A stretch of DNA of 64,000 bases, from the NCBI RefSeq assembly GCF_018736045.1, contig NZ_CP076133.1:744001-808000 (forward strand). The letters are read 5' to 3'. The DNA comes from Flammeovirga yaeyamensis (lineage in GTDB: Bacteria; Bacteroidota; Bacteroidia; Cytophagales; Flammeovirgaceae). Made by a program: the position numbers and the translations under genes. The notes beneath the pieces are model-generated. The model had not been told where the DNA came from. It did no database searches and was given only the letters and a program-made list of their open reading frames with translations. Of the stretch, positions 9,763-17,676 are shown piece by piece (positions within the stretch are counted from its first letter, which is position 1; every line of letters begins with the position of its first letter).

Positions 9763-9913
9763 GCTGGCGCAAATGTTAAGTGCTAACGTCATTTGTGCCT
9801 AAAAACGTAAGAGGTCTCCCGACCTCGTGTAATTATATCAACAGTACACGAGGTCGGGAGACCTCTTACGTTTATCAAGCACAAGAACCGCTTCGCTAAA
9901 TTCTTGCGCTAGG
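9763..9913. repeat. Two intergenic repeat copies in inverted (tail-to-tail) arrangement
   Basis: The left copy is a hairpin, GGCGCAAATG to CATTTGTGCC, followed by AACGTAAGAGGTCTCCCGAC and CTCGTGT. The right copy is the same unit on the other strand: reading minus, a hairpin with arms AGCGCAAGAA and TTCTTGTGCT, then AACGTAAGAGGTCTCCCGAC and CTCGTGT. The two tails form a near-perfect 27-base inverted repeat separated by about 12 bases. Each unit has an internal palindrome (GAGGTC-TCCC-GACCTC). Related copies are at 1467, 40413 and 41179. This is a REP- or MITE-like family, and no transposase is linked to it here. Confidence 0.8.
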
Positions 9914-9917
9914 TAGA

Positions 9918-11582
9918 TTATTTCTCTAACATCTCTCTAAAAAACGTTTGATAATCCGTTTCTGTATTCGTTAAGTTTAGTTTCTTTCTTAGTCTAAATC
10001 GGGCCACCTCAATCGACTTGGTACTTTGATGAGTGATACTAGAAATGTCTTTCGTAGAGAGGTTCAGGTATAAATAAGCACACAGTTTTTTCTCGTTAGA
10101 AGAAAGCTTAGGATAATGCTCGTTGAGTTTATCGTAAAACTCTTGGTTGACTTGTTCGAAACGAATTTCTAGCTCTTTCCATACATCAGTCTGATTGTTA
10201 CTTTGAAGGTTAAAGACAATCGAACGAAGGACTTTTTTAGCATCATTGTTTACAACATCATACAGCTTCATGAGCTCTTCAGATACGCCATTGATTAACT
10301 CATATTTTTGCATTAAATGCATGATATTGGTTGTTAATTCTCGGTCTCTAAACGAAATATCATTTTGTAATTTTTCATTCTTTAGCTTGATCGTTTCTTG
10401 TTCTGATTGTGTTAATTCCATTTCAGAACGCATCTGTTGTACCAGTACTTTCTCGTGCTGAAGCTTTAGGCGTAAAAATCTTAGAATTAAGAAAGCAATA
10501 AGGAAAACAAGAATTAAAAGAATAGAAAGTACTATGATAGCTCCCTGTTGTAGTTCTTTCTCATTTTGAAGTTCTATACTTTCTTGCTGAAGCTGCGTTT
10601 CCTTTTGGTATTGTTCGAGATGATTCTCAAAATCTTCTTTCAATATAAAATCAGATTGATTTTTATACTCTTTAAAGTATTGTAGCGCAGTTTTGTGATC
10701 TCCTTTTTCTTCATGTAATACCGCTAAATTGTTATATGTATAGCGCAAAAGAAGAGGAGATTTTAAATCCTCCGCAATTTCCAAAGCTTCAAGATACCTT
10801 GGTAAGGCTTCCTTAAAGTTTTGATCTAAACGATAAATATTACCTAGAATGTTTAGTGAGGTTACAATACCATTCTGATCATCAATTTCTTTTTTAAGTT
10901 TTAGAGCTTCCTCAATAGAATATCGAGCATCTTTCAAACGACCAATTTTAATGTATTGATTTCCAATATTATGTAGTGCTCTTCCTCTTATTTTATTAAA
11001 AGTAGAATCTTTGCAATATTTCAGACAAGTATAATAAGACTGAAGGGCATTTTCTGGATCTTGTTTATTATCATAGATGCTGCCCAAATTAAGGTAGATG
11101 GTGGGTAGGTATTTATACCCGATTTCATCATTTTCTTCAAGCTCCTTTATTATCTTAAAGTTAAGTGCCTCTGCTTTATCAAATTCTTGTTCCTTCTGAT
11201 ATAAGATGGCTAGATTAATTCTCGTTTTCACCAACCTATTCTGAGCGTTGTTATGCTTAAATATTTGCTGTGCAATATGATAGTTCTCTCTTGAATTAAT
11301 CAAGAAACCTTTTGATAAATAGACGTTACCTAATAAATGGTGAAATTCTGCTTTTATTAAGGTATTGGATTCCTCTTCGCACAATACGATTCCTTCATTG
11401 ATGTAGTCTAATGCCACATCAAGGTCATGATTCATATATTCCTCAGCTAGTTTTTTTAAAATAACCAAACGCTTTTCAGAGTCAACACTTAGTGAAAGTT
11501 CTCTATGCAGTTGATCCAAATTTTGACAAAAAACGTTGAAGCCCAGTAAGGATATAACAATGGTAGTTAGAAATGATTTCAA
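9918..11582 (-). CDS. Membrane-anchored TPR regulator with LuxR-type HTH
   Basis: This 554-residue protein has the same design as the regulator at 2459-4075: a signal peptide (residues about 1-19), TPR helices from about 25 to 310 (for example ALHNIGNQYIKIGRLKDARY), a membrane helix near 348-370 (IIVLSILLILVFLIAFLILR), a coiled coil rich in Q, E and K, and a C-terminal HTH. In the HTH, LSSNEKKLCAYLYLNLSTKD is followed by ISSITHQSTKSIEVARFRLR. It probably senses an envelope condition through the TPR part and regulates transcription through the HTH. The flanking repeats separate it from the hydrolase operon. Which genes it controls cannot be read from the sequence. The GH97-GH115 operon or the DUF1254 region are the nearest candidates. 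Confidence 0.85.
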   Translation of the reverse strand: MKSFLTTIVISLLGFNVFCQNLDQLHRELSLSVDSEKRLVILKKLAEEYMNHDLDVALDYINEGIVLCEEESNTLIKAEFHHLLGNVYLSKGFLINSRENYHIAQQIFKHNNAQNRLVKTRINLAILYQKEQEFDKAEALNFKIIKELEENDEIGYKYLPTIYLNLGSIYDNKQDPENALQSYYTCLKYCKDSTFNKIRGRALHNIGNQYIKIGRLKDARYSIEEALKLKKEIDDQNGIVTSLNILGNIYRLDQNFKEALPRYLEALEIAEDLKSPLLLRYTYNNLAVLHEEKGDHKTALQYFKEYKNQSDFILKEDFENHLEQYQKETQLQQESIELQNEKELQQGAIIVLSILLILVFLIAFLILRFLRLKLQHEKVLVQQMRSEMELTQSEQETIKLKNEKLQNDISFRDRELTTNIMHLMQKYELINGVSEELMKLYDVVNNDAKKVLRSIVFNLQSNNQTDVWKELEIRFEQVNQEFYDKLNEHYPKLSSNEKKLCAYLYLNLSTKDISSITHQSTKSIEVARFRLRKKLNLTNTETDYQTFFREMLEK

Positions 11583-11724
11583 TTTAGTTTTAGTAGTTTA
11601 AATTAATTGAGATAGTGGTCACGTGAGTGTAGAACTCATTCATATGTTACAAATCTACTTATTTTATTATTAACTACTTGTTGATCTGTGCTTAAAAAGT
11701 GGTAAATGTGAAAAAAATGTGTAT

Positions 11725-11766
11725 TAAAAAAGGACTAAACTGATACATTTCAGTTTAATCCCTTTC
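11725..11766 (-). terminator. Terminator of the DUF1254 gene
   Basis: On the minus strand, AAAGGGATTAAACTG pairs imperfectly with CAGTTTAGTCCTTT around a 7-9 base loop and is followed by T residues. It lies 18 bases beyond the stop codon of the minus-strand gene. Confidence 0.7.
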
Positions 11767-11783
11767 TATAGAATAACTAATTT

Positions 11784-13226
11784 TTATTTCACACGATTCA
11801 CATCAGACATTTTCCATGTTTTATCGTAGTAACTTTCTAGTGGTCCATACAATCTGAAATACATGAAGAACCCTTCTCCTTTGTTCGATTCTACCCAGTT
11901 GGCTTCATATCCTTTAGGACATTCAGGACCGATAAAAACTTTTACGCTTCCGTCTTTTTCTACTTTAATTTCTCTTTTATTGTTAACAATCGATTTCTTA
12001 CTTTCGTTTTCGATCAAACATCTTGTGTCGTTATTGTATACTGCAATTGACCAGAAATCGGCAGCAGGAACATCTTTAGGAATGATGATTTCGTAAGTAT
12101 TGCTACCGTCTAACCATTCTTCGTCACCATCCACATACACACCTAAGTATTTTGAACCTTGTCCAACTGTTGGTAATACCATACCTTTTGATGTTGTAAT
12201 GGCTTCATAGGTAAAAGATGCAATTTCTTTAGCTTCATAATAATCCTCGTGCATTAAGTCCAAACGACTTTGGTTGAGGATATATCTCCAGTTTCTGTCC
12301 TCCCAATGCTTCGATTTATATGATTTCTTAGAGAAAGTTTGTACCATCGCAATTGCTTCACCTTTTTGAGTAGCCATAATTAAAATCTCTTGCTCTTCTT
12401 TATTAGGATGAAATCCACCACTTTTAGTAATGCCTAAATCTCTTAATTGAGTCCATATTAAACGATTAACACCTTCTACAGTCTCCATCACTAAAGCATT
12501 GTAAAGATCCTCCCAATATTCTAAATCTCTCGATTGTCTACCTCTCCATTCTGGAGTTGCTGTAGCATCAATCCATTTCTGCCCCTCTTTTGAATCTGTA
12601 ATTTTATAAACAAAATGCTGTTTTCTTAATTTATCTACTTCCTCAGCATCCTTTGCTCCAATAATACGTGTCCCAAAAAAGATCACATTCGTTGTCGATT
12701 TAATCACATAATCCGCATCGTGGTTTTCTGGAACATTATCTTCTGGACCAACAACCAAATATTTACCTCCTTTACCTTTGTCAGGACCCAAAATACCTAA
12801 ATCCGCTTGTGGTCTTTGATAATTATCCAATAATAAACCACCAATTCGTCCGGCAGGGATTTCGATGTAATATGCCGATGTTCTTAAATCGACAAAACTT
12901 ACAGTATATGGAGTCGTTTTATTGGCAGTGATAATAGAGATTTTTTGATCCAAATTATCGTATAATAAGAAGTCACCATATTCGGCCTCTTTTAAGAAGT
13001 TCTTACGCCACTGTTCCAATCCAACAATAGGTAAAGCAAATTCATAAGCCGATACTGCTTTTACATACATTTGTGTTTTTCTAAGATCTTCAACAGATTC
13101 ATTATCCAAATATCCATTATCTAAGTAAACAGGTTGAGTGGCCAAGAAATTATCTTTTTGTTGTGCCATTGTCAGCGTCGAAAAGCCTAAAGTGAAAGCC
13201 ATTAGGTAGTAAAATATTTTTTTCAT
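11784..13226 (-). CDS. DUF1254/DUF1214 domain protein, exported
   Basis: This 480-residue protein has a signal peptide (residues 1-21, ending TMAQ). Residues about 45-180 match DUF1254 (AVSAYEFALPIVGLEQWR; then YYIEIPAGRIGGLLLDNYQR). Residues about 350-470 match DUF1214 (SKYLGVYVDGDEEWLDGSNT; DFWSIAVYNNDTRCLIEN; FFMYFRLYGPLESYYDKTW). Proteins of this type are widespread exported proteins of unknown biochemical activity. The sequence shows no classical catalytic motif. It is divergent from an AraC regulator 95 bases away, so control by that regulator is likely (inference). A second, nearly erased relative survives as a tail fragment at 17213-17380, which suggests an old duplication in this neighbourhood. 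Confidence 0.85.
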   Translation of the reverse strand: MKKIFYYLMAFTLGFSTLTMAQQKDNFLATQPVYLDNGYLDNESVEDLRKTQMYVKAVSAYEFALPIVGLEQWRKNFLKEAEYGDFLLYDNLDQKISIITANKTTPYTVSFVDLRTSAYYIEIPAGRIGGLLLDNYQRPQADLGILGPDKGKGGKYLVVGPEDNVPENHDADYVIKSTTNVIFFGTRIIGAKDAEEVDKLRKQHFVYKITDSKEGQKWIDATATPEWRGRQSRDLEYWEDLYNALVMETVEGVNRLIWTQLRDLGITKSGGFHPNKEEQEILIMATQKGEAIAMVQTFSKKSYKSKHWEDRNWRYILNQSRLDLMHEDYYEAKEIASFTYEAITTSKGMVLPTVGQGSKYLGVYVDGDEEWLDGSNTYEIIIPKDVPAADFWSIAVYNNDTRCLIENESKKSIVNNKREIKVEKDGSVKVFIGPECPKGYEANWVESNKGEGFFMYFRLYGPLESYYDKTWKMSDVNRVK

Positions 13227-13321
13227 TTTCTAATTTTATTTGTGAAACATATCCTACTTAACGACATTTATTTACTTAAAAATGATATATTTGATCAGAT
13301 AAATAATGAAAAACCGGAAAT

Positions 13322-14290
13322 ATGAAAGTTGTTTTTGATGCAGGTAGGGCTGAGAGTGTAATTGAGCAACTAGGAAGATTGTTTGATGTTACTCCCAATA
13401 ATCATCAAATAGAGAAAAAGAATGATGATATATATATGTATGCAGAGATATTTAGCTTGCAACCGGGTATAGACTTAACTATTATACAATGTAAATACAA
13501 TGAAAGTATCAATATCATTAGAAAAGGGCATGAGAACAATGAGATTATCCCCTTAACTATTTCTAATTTTTCGACTTACCATAAAGAGAGAAAACAAACC
13601 TTACTCAATAATAACAACAAGACTTATGAACTAGCTTGGTCAAATACTAAATCAGATACCTATGTGGATATACCTAAAAATGAGGAAATCCATTTTCTAA
13701 CTATCAGGATTCATAAATCAGTAATGGGCAACCTAAAGAATGATCAGTTACAACTAATTCACCGCTTATTGAACTCTCATGAAGAATTTACCTTTTATCA
13801 TTTTTGTACTTATAAAATGGTTCAACTTATCGAAAACATATTTTCTTTAAAGGGGGATCGAGATTGGAAGGTGTTAATGATGAAAGCATTAGGATTTCAA
13901 TTCTTGGCTGAGTTTTATTTATTGATAAGTCAGGATGAAAAGAATACTTTAGTTGGATATGAAAAGTTACAGTACAAAAGAGTATTTGATATTAAGAAGT
14001 TTATCTTGAAAAACTTAGAAGAGAACCTTTCACTTCAATATTTATCAGAACAGTTTTTTATATCAGAAAGCAGTATTCAAAAAGATTTTAAGAAGGTGTT
14101 TAATCAAAGCCCTTATCAGATTATTAAAGAAGAACGATTAAAGAAGGCTAAAGATTTATTACAAAATTCTGATTATCCCATCAATCAAATTGCGATTATG
14201 TTGAGATACAAAAATGCATCTCATTTTACCTTGAGTGTAAAGAATAAATATGGGATGTTGCCGAAGGATTTAAGGAAGATGATCAAATAA
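13322..14290 (+). CDS. AraC-family transcriptional regulator
   Basis: This 322-residue protein has an unrecognised N-terminal sensor half and a C-terminal AraC-type double HTH at about residues 222-320. The first HTH reads LSLQYLSEQFFISESSIQKD, and the second IAIMLRYKNASHFTLSVKNK with the family ending GMLPKDLRK (usual form GxSPxxYR). It is transcribed divergently from the DUF1254 gene, so autoregulation and control of that gene are plausible. A TAtaTTTG box at 13286-13293 could be its -7 element, but no good -33 partner was found. The start at 13322 is the first ATG in frame. A long inverted repeat just after the stop codon probably ends the transcript. Confidence 0.88.
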   Translation: MKVVFDAGRAESVIEQLGRLFDVTPNNHQIEKKNDDIYMYAEIFSLQPGIDLTIIQCKYNESINIIRKGHENNEIIPLTISNFSTYHKERKQTLLNNNNKTYELAWSNTKSDTYVDIPKNEEIHFLTIRIHKSVMGNLKNDQLQLIHRLLNSHEEFTFYHFCTYKMVQLIENIFSLKGDRDWKVLMMKALGFQFLAEFYLLISQDEKNTLVGYEKLQYKRVFDIKKFILKNLEENLSLQYLSEQFFISESSIQKDFKKVFNQSPYQIIKEERLKKAKDLLQNSDYPINQIAIMLRYKNASHFTLSVKNKYGMLPKDLRKMIK

Positions 14291-14306
14291 CATTATTAGA
14301 GAATTT

Positions 14307-14347
14307 TTTTGCTAAAATATTGGCAATATTACAATATTTTAGCAAAT
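14307..14347. terminator. Long perfect inverted repeat after the AraC gene
   Basis: TTGCTAAAATATT at 14309-14321 is repeated exactly inverted at 14333-14345 around an 11-base loop. It lies 18 bases after the stop codon. It is AT-rich and symmetric, so it could be a terminator or a protein-binding site for the next operon. Confidence 0.5.
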
Positions 14348-14412
14348 ATAATTGATGTCTAGTAAGTTGTTTTGTTATGTAAAATATTGATAATCAATTA
14401 TTTAAAATGTTT

Positions 14413-14428
14413 TGGCGTAGCTGTTGTA
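14413..14428 (+). promoter_or_regulatory. Candidate sigma54 promoter
   Basis: TGGCGTAGCTGTTGTA aligns with TGGCAC-N5-TTGCW with the GG and TTG elements in exact register; the last C is T. The predicted start, near 14439, lies 26 bases before the ATG at 14465. A palindrome, ATTGATAATCAAT, is just upstream at 14386-14398. A sigma54 activator gene lies 8 kb away. Confidence 0.4.
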
Positions 14429-14464
14429 AAATTGATGATGTGTTTGATCATAAAATAATTTATT

Positions 14465-14866
14465 ATGCAAATCATCAATCTAACTTCATCTAATGCTATT
14501 CAACTTAGATTACCAAAAGAACAAAAAAACAATCTCATTGTTTCTGGTAATACTAAAAAACATTTAGACTATTCTACTGATGTAATCGGTATTGTCCTTC
14601 TTGAAAGAGGCCATAATTATGATGCATTTATTATTTCAGAACAGAAAGGGGAGTATTACTTCTTTAATATATGTAATAGTCAAAATCTATCTTCTGATGA
14701 ATTAATTACTTCAGTTCGACCAATAATAGATCAATTAAAGGAAATAGGAAATTTCGAATTAAGTCTATTAAGTGAAAAGTTGAATGATTTTCTGCTAACA
14801 GAAATCGATCATGAATATCAGAAAGTCACTTTAGTAATTCCTCATCTGACTTTAATAGTCATATAG
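14465..14866 (+). CDS. Unrecognised cytoplasmic protein
   Basis: This 133-residue protein has no signal peptide and no membrane segment. Alternating strands and helices are predicted from its hydrophobic pattern (VIGIVLLERG, DAFIISEQ, YYFFNICNS, VTLVIPHLTLIVI), suggesting a small alpha/beta domain. I do not recognise it. It is the first gene after the candidate sigma54 promoter and reads in the same direction as the isochorismatase-like gene 78 bases on, so it is probably in one operon with it, the GreA-like gene and a small membrane protein. No function is proposed. Confidence 0.6.
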   Translation: MQIINLTSSNAIQLRLPKEQKNNLIVSGNTKKHLDYSTDVIGIVLLERGHNYDAFIISEQKGEYYFFNICNSQNLSSDELITSVRPIIDQLKEIGNFELSLLSEKLNDFLLTEIDHEYQKVTLVIPHLTLIVI

Positions 14867-14944
14867 ATTAGCGTTTATAATTAACCGTTAGTCAAAATCA
14901 TAAAATCAAATTCAATCAAATATTTATCTAATCAATTAATTCTC

Positions 14945-15685
14945 ATGAAATCTTTATTTATTTATCTATCATTATCAATTTTAGTTATTTCAAATACTTT
15001 TGCTCAGTTACCAGATCCGGGGTTTGTAATTGACGATCGTACAGCAATAGTTATGACAGATCCTCAGCACGATTTCTTAAGTCCTGAAGGTGTTACTTGG
15101 GACGTGGTAGGCAATAGTGTCACAGAAAATAATACAGTAGAAAATTTAGAAACCTTATTTATTTTAGCCAAAGAACATGGTTTGCCTGTGTTTGTTTCAC
15201 CACATTATTATTACAAACATGATCATCATTGGCAATTTGAAGGAGCATTAGAAAAATTGATGCATGCTATTCATATGTTTGACCGTGAAGATCAATTAAT
15301 AGTGGAAGGTTTTGAAGGTTCTGGAGCCGATTGGTTGGAGAGATATAAAAAGTATATCGAACAAGATTACGTTACAGTAGCTTCTCCACACAAGATTTTT
15401 GGACCTGAGCAAAATGATTTAGCATTACAATTAAGAAAACAGAAAATCGATAAAGTTATTCTTTGTGGAATGTCGGGTAACTTATGTGTGGAATCTCATA
15501 TGAGAGAGCTAATTGAAAACGGTTTTGAAGTAGCTGTTGTAGGTGATGCTACCGCATCTGCACAAGTACCAGGTTTTGATGGAAATGCGGCAGCACAAAC
15601 CAATTTTAGAATGATTTCTAGTCATGTTTACTCTACTGAAGAGTTAAAAAAGACTTTAGAAAACATGGATTCTAAAACTAAATAA
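14945..15685 (+). CDS. Exported isochorismatase-like cysteine hydrolase
   Basis: This 246-residue protein has a signal peptide (residues 1-20, ending TFAQ) followed by an isochorismatase-fold domain. The likely catalytic triad is visible: aspartate in MTDPQHDF (residue 39 or 43), lysine 150 in SPHK, and cysteine 181 in GMSGNLCVESHMREL. The next strand, FEVAVVGDATASAQ, is typical of the family. Such enzymes hydrolyse amide or vinyl ether bonds (nicotinamidase, isochorismatase, carbamoylases). The substrate cannot be told from sequence. An exported form is uncommon and suggests an envelope substrate. The leader ends in TTAATTCTCATG, shared with the next gene, and the four genes 14465-16347 look co-transcribed. 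Confidence 0.85.
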   Translation: MKSLFIYLSLSILVISNTFAQLPDPGFVIDDRTAIVMTDPQHDFLSPEGVTWDVVGNSVTENNTVENLETLFILAKEHGLPVFVSPHYYYKHDHHWQFEGALEKLMHAIHMFDREDQLIVEGFEGSGADWLERYKKYIEQDYVTVASPHKIFGPEQNDLALQLRKQKIDKVILCGMSGNLCVESHMRELIENGFEVAVVGDATASAQVPGFDGNAAAQTNFRMISSHVYSTEELKKTLENMDSKTK

Positions 15686-15734
15686 TCATTATAAAAATCG
15701 TTACATATTTCTCTCTCAATAAAAATTAATTCTC

Positions 15735-16172
15735 ATGCTTAAGTTTATCATCAACAAGTGTATTGAAAGTTACCTAAAACAAAAAGTTAGGATTTTAGAA
15801 AAAGAGTTGGCTTCTGAAAACGAAGGTACAACTATACAAGATGCAAATGATGCGGATGACGAATCGCATAGATATCAAACATTAGTTCAGAAGGAAGAAA
15901 CTTCCAAAAGAATAATCAAAGTGATGCGGGATCTGGAGGAGTTAAAATCTATTCCTTTGGAGAAATCAGCTCAAGTTCAAAAAGGGGCATTGATCGAATT
16001 AGAAGACCTTTTCCTGTATGTAGGTATTACAACAGATCAGTTTAATGAATTTGGTCGTCAGATAATGGGAATTTCTACAGAAGCACCGATTTATAAAAAA
16101 ATGATTGGTAAAACTGTAGGATCATCGATTGATGTGAATAATAAAAAGTATACGATTCTCTCCATTAAATAA
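15735..16172 (+). CDS. GreA/GreB-like transcription elongation factor family protein
   Basis: This 145-residue protein has an N-terminal helical part (residues about 1-75, with a coiled-coil pattern in KVRILEKELASENE and RIIKVMRDLEELK) and a C-terminal FKBP-like domain typical of GreA: VQKGALIELEDLFLYVGI, then GISTEAPIYKKMIGKTVGSS and VNNKKYTILSI. GreA binds RNA polymerase and stimulates cleavage of backtracked RNA. The N-terminal finger of this protein is shorter and divergent, so it may bind polymerase as a Gre-related regulator instead. Its place between a secreted hydrolase and a small membrane protein hints at a stress operon (inference). The start is the ATG in TTCTCATG. Confidence 0.75.
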   Translation: MLKFIINKCIESYLKQKVRILEKELASENEGTTIQDANDADDESHRYQTLVQKEETSKRIIKVMRDLEELKSIPLEKSAQVQKGALIELEDLFLYVGITTDQFNEFGRQIMGISTEAPIYKKMIGKTVGSSIDVNNKKYTILSIK

Positions 16173-16179
16173 TCTGATC

Positions 16180-16347
16180 ATGAAATGTATTTTATATAGC
16201 TTATTACGATTGGTTTACGCAACCCTATTTATGGTAATCATTTTGTACTTCAATAATAAATATAGATCAAATGATAATACAAATAAAGATACATCAGAAA
16301 AGTATTATCAATCTTATAAGGGTTTTGTTTATCAAGAAAAGAATTAA
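16180..16347 (+). CDS. Small membrane protein (55 aa)
   Basis: A short ORF starts 7 bases after the GreA-like gene. Residues 1-24 (MKCILYSLLRLVYATLFMVI and on) form one membrane helix or an uncleaved signal, and the rest is polar (residues 27-55, rich in N, K, Y and S). The tight spacing, the membrane pattern and the lack of any competing frame support it as a real gene, translated in the same operon. Family and function are unknown. Confidence 0.5.
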   Translation: MKCILYSLLRLVYATLFMVIILYFNNKYRSNDNTNKDTSEKYYQSYKGFVYQEKN

Positions 16348-16401
16348 AAAATTATATTATTAATTAAAGTATTACATTTTAAAATAGATGAAATTATTGT
16401 T

Positions 16402-16482
16402 ATGAATAGGACAAATAAAACATTATATGATAGTGGTGGACAGTCAAACTATTGTTATTGTAAACCCAAACTAATCCTCTGA
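16402..16482 (+). CDS. Possible 26-aa peptide with CYC motif
   Basis: An ATG at 16402 encodes a short peptide whose second half reads GGQSNYCYCKPKLIL. It lies between the small membrane protein gene and a strong terminator at 16536, so it would be transcribed. Without homologs the call is speculative. It could be a chance ORF or a short leader. Confidence 0.2.
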   Translation: MNRTNKTLYDSGGQSNYCYCKPKLIL

Positions 16483-16535
16483 TATGAAATATATGTTTTT
16501 GTAGTTTAATAATGATGCGTATATCAGAGTTTCTA

Positions 16536-16563
16536 AGAGGTCACTTCGGTGGCCTCTTTTTCT
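16536..16563 (+). terminator. Strong rho-independent terminator
   Basis: AGAGGTCAC-TTCG-GTGGCCTCT forms a 9-bp stem (one G-U pair) with a stable TTCG tetraloop followed by TTTTTCTGTTT. It ends the 14465-16347 operon. Confidence 0.85.
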
Positions 16564-16690
16564 GTTTATTAAAATCTCATCATGTCAATGCTCGCTTCAT
16601 ATATAATTATCCACATGGCATTAATCAATAATTACTTATTGGGATATTATTGGTTAAAATAGATCATTATCGAACAAAATTCGTATAATA

Positions 16691-16731
16691 AAATACCTCT
16701 GGTTTGAATGTATTTCGAACCAGAGGTATTT
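16691..16731. other. Perfect long hairpin
   Basis: AAATACCTCTGGTT and AACCAGAGGTATTT pair perfectly over 14 bases around about 13 bases, and a T8 tract follows some 10 bases later. It may be a terminator for the minus-strand DUF427 gene or a structured RNA element. The direction is not clear. Confidence 0.5.
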
Positions 16732-16768
16732 AATAGTTATTTTTTTTCACCTTTAAAATAATCTATAA

Positions 16769-16873
16769 ATGAAATCATTATGTAAGAGAACAAAACGGAA
16801 CCTTCATTATTATTTCTATAGTGCACTTGCGATATATTTCATTGCCAAGGGGCTTCAAGTCATTCTCACATAA
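16769..16873 (+). CDS. Possible 34-aa membrane peptide
   Basis: The ORF encodes a basic N-terminus (MKSLCKRTKRNLHYY) and one hydrophobic segment (SALAIYFIAKGLQVILT). The pattern is that of a small single-span membrane protein, but no clear ribosome binding site or promoter is visible. It lies on the strand opposite the DUF427 gene. Confidence 0.3.
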   Translation: MKSLCKRTKRNLHYYFYSALAIYFIAKGLQVILT

Positions 16874-16923
16874 GTGTCTTTTCTTATTTAAAATGATTAT
16901 CATATCATTTTTACACCTACATA

Positions 16924-17211
16924 CTATTTCAATAACTCATCAACAAAGGCAATTAAGTCTTTAATTTCTTCCTTTTCAGGATCTGGATCAGGATAAGTCC
17001 ACGCAGCATTTTCAAGTATTTCCTTTCCAACTTTTACGTGATAATAAATGGCAGTATTCTTAAATAAGCATGAGCTTCTAAAAGTAGATTTTTCAAGGAA
17101 TTTATAATTGATTGAAGATAGTGGAAAATAAATAGTACCACAATCTTCTATAATATCATTGCTTTGAGCGATAACTTGATCTTTATATTTTACTGTATAT
17201 GTTTTCATCAT
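16924..17211 (-). CDS. DUF427 domain protein
   Basis: This 95-residue protein matches DUF427 (PF04248) along its length: VIAQSNDIIEDCGTIYFP, then STFRSSCLFKNTAIYYHV, and the hallmark ENAAWTYPDPDPEKEEIKDL. The family is small, cytoplasmic and of unknown biochemistry, often found beside redox or stress genes. A paralog sits at 18226-18504 on the other strand. The N-terminus (MMKTYTVKYKDQVIA) starts exactly where a DUF1214 gene remnant begins, so the region was rearranged at this point. The start could be either of the two first methionines. Confidence 0.85.
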   Translation of the reverse strand: MMKTYTVKYKDQVIAQSNDIIEDCGTIYFPLSSINYKFLEKSTFRSSCLFKNTAIYYHVKVGKEILENAAWTYPDPDPEKEEIKDLIAFVDELLK

Positions 17212-17212
17212 T

Positions 17213-17380
17213 TTTTACTTCTCTGCTAACCCTCCAAAAGGAATGGAAGGTAATTGGGTACAAATTGTTCCTGGACAAAGTTTCAGTACTATCTTAAGAC
17301 TTTATGGTCCGTTAGAACCTTGGATGGACAAAACATGGAAACCTAGTGATCTTGAAATGGTGACAGAAGGTTTTAATTGA
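17213..17380 (+). pseudogene. C-terminal remnant of a DUF1254/DUF1214 gene
   Basis: One frame reads FYFSANPPKGMEGNWVQI, VPGQSFSTILRLYGPLEP and WMDKTWKPSDLEMV, then a TGA at 17378. The block LRLYGPLEPWMDKTWKPSD aligns with FRLYGPLESYYDKTWKMSD near the end of the intact DUF1254/DUF1214 protein at 11784-13226. There is no start codon. Everything upstream is replaced by the opposite-strand DUF427 gene, so about 400 codons have been lost. This is a deletion remnant, not a gene. Confidence 0.8.
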
Positions 17381-17676
17381 CTTTAAGTTCAAAAGAATAC
17401 TATAATATTTGCCCTCATACTATTTGGGGGCATCTATAAAATCAATAAATATTTGATTTAGATAAAAAAAAGTAACCTTTTTATGGTATTTCAAGAAAAA
17501 AATAATTTTTATTTCATTTTTTTCTGAAATCAGAATCCAGGATTAGTATCAATAAATTGATTTTTGCCAATATATTATCAATTCTACAAAATATATTCAG
17601 TTTTTTATTCACTTAAAACATCAAAAACACTAAAAAACCTTTGTAAAACACTGGTAACCAACATCTTATATGTTTA

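Noticed and set aside
9763-9913. CRISPR array or integron attC sites
   Set aside because: The copies are few, unevenly spaced and inverted, with no spacers. The attC core consensus does not match and no integrase is present.
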